A stretch of 64,000 bases of DNA from Myxococcus dinghuensis (GTDB lineage: Bacteria > Myxococcota > Myxococcia > Myxococcales > Myxococcaceae). A model generated the notes under the pieces. It did not search any database. It was given only the letters and a program-made list of their open reading frames with translations, and was not told the DNA's origin. Of this stretch, positions 43,358-51,800 are shown one piece after another. The stretch's first letter is position 1, and every line of letters starts with the position of its first letter. The stretch is taken from contig NZ_JAKCFB010000013.1 of NCBI RefSeq assembly GCF_024198235.1, positions 152,479 to 216,478 of the forward strand. The letters are read 5' to 3'. The position numbers were made by a program, and so were the translations under genes.

Positions 43358-44989
43358 GTGCGACCTATCCCTGGAGCCTTCGTCGCGGCAGTCCTCGTGT
43401 TCGGAGCGGCGGCGCCCGCGCTGGCCGTCGAGCCTCCCCCGGAGTTCGGCACCGACTGGGACGACCCGCGCACCGCCGTCCCCGCGGTGACGCGCCCCGC
43501 GACGGCGTCCTGCACCGTGCGCATCGTCGACGAGGAGTTCGACGACTTCACGCCCTTCACCGGCACCTTCACGCCCCCCGCCGAGTGCCCGGGCCCCTGG
43601 AACAAGGTGGTGCTGCGCCTGGAGGGCAAGGTGCAGGGCGTGCAGTACGACCGGCTCGGGCACCTGGAGGTGGGCGGCGTCACCGTCTTCAAGACGTCCA
43701 CGCCGGAGCCCTCGCGTGACGGCATCACCTGGTCGGTGGAGAAGGACGTCACCGCGTACGCGCCGCTCTTGAGCAAGCCCCAGCCGGTGTGGATGCTCAT
43801 CGGCAACGTGGTGAACGAGACATACACCGGCGTGCTCGACGTGCAGGTGTACCTGACGTTCTACCCGGCCGGGGGCCCCCACGCGCCCGCGGCCCGGACG
43901 GCGAGCGACGTGCTCCCGCTCACGAACCCGCGTCGGGAGGGCAGCGCCCAGGTGGGCGAGGTGACGGTGCCGGCGAACACCACGCGGCTCGTCGCGGAGG
44001 TGTACGCGACGGGCTCGGGTGGAGGGTGCGAGGAGTTCTGGTACATCACCGCGCCCACCGTGGTGCCGTACTCGTGCCCGGCCGATGACGGCCCTTACCG
44101 CGAGGTGCTCATCGAGGTGGACGGCCGCGCGGCGGGCATCGCCATGCCCTTCCCCCACGTCTACACGGGAGGGTGGTCCAATCCCTTCCTCTGGTACGTG
44201 CTCCCGGCGCCGCGTGCGTTCAACGTCCGCCCCATCCTCTTCGACCTCACGCCCTTCGTCGGGCTGCTCACGGACGGGCAGCCGCACCACCTCAAGGTGA
44301 ACGTGCTCGGGGTCCCCGAGGGCCGGCCCGGCTGGGACCTGCCCACCAACCTCCTGGTGTGGCGCGACGCGAGGGCCACACGCGTGACGGGCGGGCTGCT
44401 CCAACACGCGCTGGGGACGCTGACGAACGACTCGACACACGCGGAGGTGGAGGGCTGGCACCAGGTGGACACGCGGGGCGGTCACCACCTGAAGGTGTCC
44501 GGCTACGCGCGCACCTCGCGCGGCTGGGAGCTGACGACCGTCGAGCAGACGGTGTCCAACGACAGCCTGCACCGCTGGGTGGGCGACATGGAGAACCCGG
44601 ACGAGCTGACCGCGACGTGGGACGACACCAGCACCGTCACCGTGGTGGGGCGCGACGTGTTCCCCACCGTGAGCCGCTCCGAGAAGCGCTTCGTGCTCGA
44701 CGGGCTCATCCGCGTGACGCCGGAGAACCGCCTCACCACCACCATCACCGTGAGCGACGCGGAGAAGGCGCTCGAGCTGCGCGGACTCCAGCCGCTGACG
44801 CACCAGACGTTCAGCGACGTCTACACGGGCGAGGCCTCGTGGACGCTCGGTGTCCCGCGCGCCCAGCGCAACGCGGTGGGGACGTCCACGCACCGCTACC
44901 AGCGCGACGGCGTCCCGGGCGGCTGCTACGACCGGAGCCTCTCCACGCGCAACGGCACCGTCGTCTCGGACGTCCAGGGCTGCGAGTAG
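43358..44989 (+). CDS. PNGase A-like peptide N-glycosidase
   Basis: A 543-aa secreted protein with signal peptide (GAFVAAVLVFGAAAPALA). It matches the PNGaseA family layout: paired beta-sandwich regions with GPWNKVVLRLEGKVQGVQYDR, GVTVFKTSTPEPSRDGI, WSVEKDVTAYAPLL, then EEFWYITAP, GPYREVLIEVDGRAAGIAMP, FPHVYTGGWSNPFLW and FDLTPFVGLLTDG. PNGase A cleaves N-glycans from glycopeptides, including alpha-1,3-core-fucosylated ones from plants and insects. The bacterial protein could act on eukaryotic glycoproteins. GTG start 43358 behind AAGGAAA. It follows the metalloprotease, so the two may cooperate. Confidence 0.83.
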   Translation: MRPIPGAFVAAVLVFGAAAPALAVEPPPEFGTDWDDPRTAVPAVTRPATASCTVRIVDEEFDDFTPFTGTFTPPAECPGPWNKVVLRLEGKVQGVQYDRLGHLEVGGVTVFKTSTPEPSRDGITWSVEKDVTAYAPLLSKPQPVWMLIGNVVNETYTGVLDVQVYLTFYPAGGPHAPAARTASDVLPLTNPRREGSAQVGEVTVPANTTRLVAEVYATGSGGGCEEFWYITAPTVVPYSCPADDGPYREVLIEVDGRAAGIAMPFPHVYTGGWSNPFLWYVLPAPRAFNVRPILFDLTPFVGLLTDGQPHHLKVNVLGVPEGRPGWDLPTNLLVWRDARATRVTGGLLQHALGTLTNDSTHAEVEGWHQVDTRGGHHLKVSGYARTSRGWELTTVEQTVSNDSLHRWVGDMENPDELTATWDDTSTVTVVGRDVFPTVSRSEKRFVLDGLIRVTPENRLTTTITVSDAEKALELRGLQPLTHQTFSDVYTGEASWTLGVPRAQRNAVGTSTHRYQRDGVPGGCYDRSLSTRNGTVVSDVQGCE

Positions 44990-45008
44990 GGGACCGACGC
45001 GGCGAGGG

Positions 45009-45041
45009 CCCCCGGGGTCGAGGCGTCCCTCCTCCCGGGGG
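45009..45041. terminator. GC stem between convergent genes
   Basis: CCCCCGGG (45009-45016) and CCCGGGGG (45034-45041) could form an 8-bp stem with a 17-nt loop between the PNGase A-like gene and the end of the leftward mag-like operon. Weak as a terminator because the loop is long and there is no T-run. Confidence 0.25.
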
Positions 45042-45044
45042 ACG

Positions 45045-46583
45045 TCACTCCACGCCCGTGGGCGTCTGGACGCGTGTCCGCCGGGCCCAGGCCCTGGCCA
45101 TCTCCAGGTTCTGCTCGAACCACCAGTCGGCGTTGGCCTCCTCCACCTCCTCTTCCGTGAAGCCGGCCTCCAGGGAGGGGAGCGGCGGGCGCCGGCGGGC
45201 CCAGCGCGAGGCCACGGCCCTCGCCCACTCGGACTGGCTGCGCGCCAGCGCGAGCTGGAGGAACTTCTGGCCCTCGAGGTCCTCGCAGGCCGGGTCCCCC
45301 AACGCGGAGATCAACTCCCGCTGACACCACGGCGCGTCGAGGACACTCAACGCGGCCGCCATCTGCTGGCGCGCGAGGGGCGTCGAGGAACGCAACGCTC
45401 CGCGCACCAGCCCCAGTGAATGGTCCGGCATCTGTTCGAGGGCCAGGAGCGCGAACTCGGCGTCGAAGGGGTTGCCGTTGAAGCCCGGCACCACCTCCGC
45501 CCGCGCGAAGTCGAGCGTCGTCGCGACCACGCGCTCCCGCTCCACGCCCCGCCGCAGCAGGTATCGCGCGGCGACAATCAACGGATACGGGTGGTGCTCG
45601 AGCGGAGACATGCGCCCGGTCAGCCGGAGCACGGCGTCGGCGCCGTCCGCCCCGGGCTGCTGCTCGAGCTGCTCGATGGCCGCCGTGGTCGCCGCGGAGA
45701 GGGGCCCCTCGATGGCACGCACGCAGGTGTCGAGGAACACCTCGGGGGAGAGCAGCGGGCGGAGCGCATCGAAGGCCTCGGAGGAGGCCCTCGAGCCCAA
45801 CGCCCGTTCGAGCAGCCACTCCTGTCGTGCCTCCCGATTCGCCCACGCGCGGTCCGCGAACCGATGCCCCTCGAGGAGTTCGTAGTCTCCCAACAGGAGC
45901 GCCACCCGCTCGCGCGCCGCGCCCTCGTCGACCGTCAGCGCATCCGCCGCGTCCGCGAGGGCCTCCAGCTCCGGAGGGAGCCTGAAGACGTGGTCACTCT
46001 CCGGGTGGGTCAGGAGGCCATCGACCTGGAGCTCGCGGATGACCTGGACGACCAGCTCCCTGCCGGGGAGCAGCGCCTCGAGGCGCGCCTCGGGAAACCC
46101 GGGGGAGGCGAGCGAGAAGAGCCGCGCCGTGAAGAAGTAGGGGTCGATGGTGGCGCCCGCATCGCCGTAGGCGTCCACGTCAACCAGCTCCCCCGGGCCC
46201 TTCAGGCAACACCCACGCCCGTGGAAGTTGAACCGCCACCCCGCGAGCCCCGGAACGTCTCCGGAGTCCTCGTCGTCCTCCAGCCCGTCGACGAGGTCCC
46301 GCCCCTCACCGAAGCGGCACCGGAGGACCCGCTCCTCGAGGACCCGGACGAGCCAGCGCTGGCGCACGAGCTGACGCATGAGACAGACGAGGAGCCAGGC
46401 GGCCTCGGGGCGCAGCGACGCACCGTCCTCCCCGTGCGCCGGGACGGCCTGACCGGACAGCAGGGCTCGAATCCCCCGCAGGCGCTCCAATCCCGGCGAC
46501 GCCACCGCCACCTCCACGGGGACCACCGCGCCCGCGCGCTCGTCGACCGACACCAGCCGGAGCCCCTCATGTGTGGGTTTCAT
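45045..46583 (-). CDS. Unknown protein at the magF position of the alpha-2-macroglobulin operon
   Basis: A 512-aa cytosolic-looking protein without signal or membrane helix. An N-terminal block (about 85-155) contains FHGRGCCLKGPGELVDVDAY and GDAGATIDPYFFTARLF, reminiscent of small FHGxGC-type DUF6896 proteins. The rest is helical and Leu/Ala/Glu-rich and may be HEAT-like. Its ATG overlaps the stop of the MagE-like gene (ATGA), so it is the last gene of the operon. By position it matches magF, but I cannot confirm homology, and its apparent cytosolic location is odd in an otherwise exported set. Confidence 0.6.
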   Translation of the reverse strand: MKPTHEGLRLVSVDERAGAVVPVEVAVASPGLERLRGIRALLSGQAVPAHGEDGASLRPEAAWLLVCLMRQLVRQRWLVRVLEERVLRCRFGEGRDLVDGLEDDEDSGDVPGLAGWRFNFHGRGCCLKGPGELVDVDAYGDAGATIDPYFFTARLFSLASPGFPEARLEALLPGRELVVQVIRELQVDGLLTHPESDHVFRLPPELEALADAADALTVDEGAARERVALLLGDYELLEGHRFADRAWANREARQEWLLERALGSRASSEAFDALRPLLSPEVFLDTCVRAIEGPLSAATTAAIEQLEQQPGADGADAVLRLTGRMSPLEHHPYPLIVAARYLLRRGVERERVVATTLDFARAEVVPGFNGNPFDAEFALLALEQMPDHSLGLVRGALRSSTPLARQQMAAALSVLDAPWCQRELISALGDPACEDLEGQKFLQLALARSQSEWARAVASRWARRRPPLPSLEAGFTEEEVEEANADWWFEQNLEMARAWARRTRVQTPTGVE

Positions 46584-48820
46584 TCCGCTCCATCCACGTC
46601 GCGAGGCACCGGGCGCTCCCGCCCGTACGCGCGCTCGAGAATCAGCTCACTGCCCTGCCCGCTCGCCTTCGCGGCCTCGACGTCCAACCCCTCGCCGTGC
46701 CCGCGCCCGCGCCCCTCGAAGACCAGCACGCCCCCGTCGAACGACGCCACGCGCGGACACGCCGGCAGCTTCAAGCCGGAGCGCAGCACCTCGCACGGCA
46801 GCGAGCGCCCGTCCTGGAACGTCGCCTCACCCTCTCGCGTCGTGAGCAGGTAGTTCACCCTTCCCGACTCGAACCGCAGCGACACCAGCCCCTTCCCCAG
46901 CAGGCGCTCGACCTCGCCCCGAGGACGGGTTTCCTTCCACGGCTCCTGACCGCCCTGCGAGAACAACAACCACTCGCGCCACTTCAGCGCCGGCAGCCCC
47001 AGGGCCCTCGCCTCCTCGCGCTGCACCCGCACGGTGCCCTGGAAGGCCTGGCAATGCGTCGTGTCACAGACGGCGCGCCCCGGGTGTCGGCTGTGTTGCT
47101 CGTTGTGCGCCACCACGCGCGCCAGCGCCACGCGCGCCTCGCCCTTCAACGTCACGTCCTCCGCGGCCACGACGCCCGCCGTGTATTGCAGCCGCGTGGT
47201 GCGGAACACGAAGTCGGAGCCACGCCGCGCCTTCATCGCGCTCGGGGACGTGGGCACTCCGGGCGGGGGGCGATACGCGGGCGGCGGCGACCACGTGAAG
47301 ACGCCCGCGTAGTCCCGGCCGCCCTCCGGCCCCTTCGGGAAGCGCACGCGCCAGGGCGCGCCCAGGCACACCGCCGCGCCGCGCGCCGTCGTCGACTCCA
47401 GCCGGGCCCAGTCCGGGGGGACCACGTGGGGCACCCCCTCCTCCACGGAGAACCCCGCGCCCGCGCACCGCGCCTCCACGTCCTTCGGGGCCAACAGCCC
47501 GAGCACCTGCACCCGCGCCGCCTCCAGCCCCGCCTGCTTGCGCGCGCGCGCCAGGGCCTTCGGGACCTCCTCCGCGAACGAGCGGGGCATCAGCCCCGGA
47601 CGCACCGCCACCACCACCAGGTCCGCGTCCACCGCGGCGATCCACCCGAACTGCGGCCGGCTCGCCGCGTCGCGCACCGTGCCCGTCTTCGTCGCCACGC
47701 CCACCAGCGCCTTCGACGCCGGCAGCTCCGCCAGCGTCCCGCGCGCCGCGTTGTCGGAGAGCAGCGCCACCACGTCCGGCCGCGCCTCCGCCAGCAACCG
47801 GTAGGCCTGTGCCATGCCCCACGGCGACAACGACAGCGTGGAGCGCAGGCCAATCGCATCCGCCATGCCCTCGGGCGTCCCCGTCAGCCCCACCGCCGAC
47901 AGCACCGGGCCCCACGTCCCGAAGGCCCTCGGCGCCGAGCCGCGCGCCTCCCAGTCCAGGAAGTACCCGTTGCACGAGCGCAGCAGCGCCGTGCGCGCGT
48001 CCACCTTCTCCGGGAGCCTGGGCCCACACGCCCACTCCTGCGTCTCCGCGCGCGGCGAGAGCACCGGGTGCGCCACGCCCGCCGCGTACACGAAGGGCTT
48101 GAGCGCCGACCCGTACGGCAGCGCCCGCCGCACGTCTCCCTCCGCCAGCAGCACCTCGCCCGAGTGCCGGCTCACCACCACCGTCGCCGGCCCCGCCTCG
48201 CGCACCTGCACGTCCGCCAGCTCGTCGATGGACAGCGGCACCACCCAGCGCGCCCCGTCCTGGCACTGGCGCAGCCGCCGCGCCAGCGCGCGCGGAAAGC
48301 CCACCGTCTCGCTCAAGAGCCGCGCGAGCGCCCGCCGCGCCCGGGGCGAGTCCACCGCCGGCGACGACGCCACGTCCGCCGCCGCGCGCGACAGCGACTG
48401 GTAGGGCGCGTCCCGCCACTCGGGCAGCTCGCCGCTCACCGCCAGCGCGAACGCCTCGTGGAACAGCCGGTCCTCGCTGGACTGGGGACAGGCCCACCAC
48501 AGCAGCTGGTGCGCCAGCTCGTGCCGCAGCGCCAGCCGCAGCCGCGCGTCCAGCACCCCGGGCGTGTTCTGCCGCAGCTCCACCAGCCCCGGCCGGCCCT
48601 GCGCGTTGCGCGTGGGCGACAGGGCCAGGCTCCGCTGGAGGACGATGGCCCCGGGGGCCTTCGCGGGGGCGCCGCCCGCCTCCGCGACATACACCGCCTC
48701 CAGGGCCGCCCACCCGGCCTCCGCCTCTCGGCGGAGCTCCGGCTCGGGCGTGACGTCCCCCCGGGTGACGAAGGTGGGGGTGGCCGCCAACAACGCGGCC
48801 ACCATGGCGGCCCACCCCAT
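46580..48820 (-). CDS. magE: MagE/YfaQ-like (DUF2300) exported cell-wall enzyme-like fusion
   Basis: A 746-aa exported protein (short signal MGWAAMVAALLAA). Three regions are visible. Residues ~90-130 have LRHELAHQ (HExxH, His100/Glu101/His104) and FHEAFALAVSGE, a gluzincin-like layout. Residues ~225-410 have penicillin-binding motifs SALK (Ser238/Lys241), SCN (282-284) and KTG (378-380). Residues ~540-720 resemble SpoIID/LytB: YTAGVVAAED (Glu554), CDTTHCQAFQG (585-595) and RGHGEGLD (707-713). The position directly after an alpha-2-macroglobulin gene, four bp away, and the whole operon order match magE/yfaQ (DUF2300). The activity is inferred: peptidoglycan binding or processing tied to the inhibitor system. 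Confidence 0.82.
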   Translation of the reverse strand: MGWAAMVAALLAATPTFVTRGDVTPEPELRREAEAGWAALEAVYVAEAGGAPAKAPGAIVLQRSLALSPTRNAQGRPGLVELRQNTPGVLDARLRLALRHELAHQLLWWACPQSSEDRLFHEAFALAVSGELPEWRDAPYQSLSRAAADVASSPAVDSPRARRALARLLSETVGFPRALARRLRQCQDGARWVVPLSIDELADVQVREAGPATVVVSRHSGEVLLAEGDVRRALPYGSALKPFVYAAGVAHPVLSPRAETQEWACGPRLPEKVDARTALLRSCNGYFLDWEARGSAPRAFGTWGPVLSAVGLTGTPEGMADAIGLRSTLSLSPWGMAQAYRLLAEARPDVVALLSDNAARGTLAELPASKALVGVATKTGTVRDAASRPQFGWIAAVDADLVVVAVRPGLMPRSFAEEVPKALARARKQAGLEAARVQVLGLLAPKDVEARCAGAGFSVEEGVPHVVPPDWARLESTTARGAAVCLGAPWRVRFPKGPEGGRDYAGVFTWSPPPAYRPPPGVPTSPSAMKARRGSDFVFRTTRLQYTAGVVAAEDVTLKGEARVALARVVAHNEQHSRHPGRAVCDTTHCQAFQGTVRVQREEARALGLPALKWREWLLFSQGGQEPWKETRPRGEVERLLGKGLVSLRFESGRVNYLLTTREGEATFQDGRSLPCEVLRSGLKLPACPRVASFDGGVLVFEGRGRGHGEGLDVEAAKASGQGSELILERAYGRERPVPRDVDGAE

Positions 48821-48823
48821 CGA

Positions 48824-51800
48824 CTACAGGTCTCCCGTGCCCTTCTTCGACGGCACCACCTTCAACGAGGCACCCGTCGTCCGCCCGTTGATGCGGGCGG
48901 CGTACATGTCCTCGATGCGCGCGGGGGGCGCGGAGAAGGTGCCGGGGAACTGCGCGCGCAGCACGTAGCCCACCGTGCGCGGGCTGTCGCTCCACCACGC
49001 GGGCTCCTCGAAGAAGAACGTCGCGCGCTCCGGGTCGAGCACCCGACGCTTGAGCGCCTCGGGCACCAGCGGCAGCGAGTGCGGCGGTCCACGGAACACC
49101 TTGTCCTCCTGGAGCGGCACGAAGCCCGCGGGCACCGCGTCCTCCACCACGTAGTACGCCGAGCGGACCGCGTTGTTGCCACGCGCGTCCATCGTCAGCT
49201 CCACGTAGACCTCCTCGCCCTGCGTCACCGTGTCCCCGTCCTCGAGCTTCACCTTCCCGCCCTCGCGCAGCACGTAGTAGGCGCGCTGCAGGGACATGCC
49301 CTCGCTCCGGGCCTGCACGGCCGGCAGCGGCGTGAGCGCCGTGGCCTGCAGCGTGGCCACGCCGTCGAAGCCGCCCACGTCCACGGAGCGCGTCCCCGGG
49401 GCCAGCGTGGCCACGAGGCCCATGCCGCGCGGCACGAACTTCAGGCCCGCCTGCGCGCCCTTCACCTCCGGCGGCGCCATGCCCTTGAACGCCTTCGCGT
49501 CCCGCTCCAGCAGCCACAGCGAGTGCAACAGCGCCGTGCTCCGGTCGAACGTGGACAGGTCCGGCTCGGACAGCATCTCCAGGATGCGCTTGCGCGCGCG
49601 CGTCACGTCCAGCGTGCCGAACGACGCGGCGTGCGCGGCGATGGCCGTCATGCCCACCCGGCGCAGCGGGAAGCGGAAGAACGCCTCCGACAGCTCCATC
49701 TCCTGGCCCGGCTTGTACGCGGCCAGCGTGGCGAAGCCCTCGGAGCTGCGCTTCACCAGGCCGTTGATGCGCGCCTGGAGCGCCGGCTCCTTGATGACGC
49801 CCGCCTTCTCCGCCGCGAGCACCGTCAGCGCCAGCGAGTACAGGTCCGCGCCGTCGGAGCTCTCCACCAGCGCGCGCACCCGCGCCGCCTGCTTGGCGCC
49901 GTCCAGCCGCGCCAGCACGTAGGCCCGCGTGGCCTCGTACTCGGGCGGCAGGCCCGACTGGCCCTCCAGCCAGCGCAGGCTCTCCGCGATGCGCGCGTCG
50001 TTGCGGTCCACCAGCCCCGCCTCCACCGCGTACGCCAGGCCGTCCAGCGCGATGAGCGTCAGGGGCAGGCTGGGCGTGTCGTAGCCGCCGAACCAGGTGA
50101 AGCCGCCGCCCTTCACGGACAGGTTGAGGATGCGCGCGGTGCCCTGCACGGAGCGGCTGCGCGCCTCCGACAGCAGCGCCTGCGTGTCCGTGTCCAGCTT
50201 CGCCAGCGCGCCCGCCTGCTGCAGCACCTGGTACACCGCCACGTTGGGCACGGTGGTGGACACCAGCTGCTCCAGGCAGCCGTACGGGTACGTGAGCAGC
50301 TCGCGCACGTTGGACAGCGCCGCGTCGACGATGGACGGCTGGAGCACCAGCTCCACGCGCGTCAACCTCGCCTCCTTCGCCGCCGGCACCTCCAGCGCGC
50401 CTCCGCCCCACGCGCTCACCTTCACCACGTCCTCCACCGCGGCCGGCTCCACCTGGAACAGCTTGCGGTCCCTGAGCGGGTCCTTGCCGCCCGTCACGTC
50501 CACCGCCAGCTGCGCGTCGCCCGTCGCCGTGGCCTTCAGCGTCAGGGGCAGCACCTTCTCGCCGCCCTTGGCCAGCTCCACCTTGTGCTGCGCCTGGTCC
50601 GCCTTCAGCGAGCCCGTCGACGCCAGCTTCACGTCCAGCACCTGGCTCGCCGGCGACTTCTCGCCCGCGGACAGGCGCACCGACGCGAGCGCCTCGTCAC
50701 CCTCGCGCAGGAACTGGGGCAGCGACGCGTAGAGGTTCAGCCCGCCGCGCGTGGCGAACTCGGAGGTGCCCTCGCCGAAGCGGCCGGACGTGTCCGCCGC
50801 CACCGCCGTCACCACCCACAGCGTCTGGTTGGACGGCAGCGTGAAGCGCACCGTCGCGCGGCCGTCGCGGTCCGTCACCACCGTCGGGTCCCAGTGCGCC
50901 GTGTCCTTCTCCAGGTCCTTCGCCTGCCGCGTGGGCGGCTTGATGGACGCGAAGGCGTGGTCCGGCAGCCCCGCCATCTTCCGCGCCAGCGCCTCGCCGT
51001 AGCCGTAGCCCTGGAACTCCGCCGAGTAGAAGTTGGACACGTTGTTGCGCGCCGGCGGGTAGAAGAAGTCGAGCACCTTGGGGCGGAACTCGCCCTGGAT
51101 GGCGTAGACGGCCTTGTCCACCACGCCCACGGAGAGCTGCGCGGACACGCCCTTGCCGTCCGAGTCCGTCACGCGCACGTCGAGCACCTGCTCCGTCAGC
51201 GGCGTGGCCTCCGCGCGGCGGGGCTGGACCTCCACGGTGAGGGTGCGCTCCTTCGGAATCACCCGGAACGCCACCGTGCGCTCCTCCCAGCGGCCCAGGG
51301 CCGTGGGGTACGCCACGGACGCGTACACCGCGCCGCCGAAGCGCTTCTCCACGTTGAAGGAGTGCACCAGCGTGCGGCCCTTCAGCTCCACCACCTGCGT
51401 GTCGTACAGCGTGGCGCCCGTCAGCGTCACCCACACCGGGCCGGCGTCACGGCCACCCGTGCCCCAGCCGTCCGGCATCAGCGCGACCAGCCGCGCCGTG
51501 TCCCCCGGCTCCAGCGTCCCGGACAGCGACGCCAGCGTCAGGTTGGGCACCTGCGCCACCGGCTCGTCCTCCGCGCCGATGACGAGCAGCGACTCCTCGC
51601 CGTGCCACGCCTCGCCCTTCTTGTCCTTCACCGTCACCCGCGACACCACCGCGCCCACGTCCGACGTGGGGACCTTCTCCCGGTGCACGCCGTCCGCCGA
51701 CGTGGTGAAGGAGCGCTTGCCCAGGCTCTTCTCCTCGCCGTTCGCCTTGCGCAGCACGAACTCCACCTCGCCCTGGGTGACGCCGTACGCCTTGCCCGAC

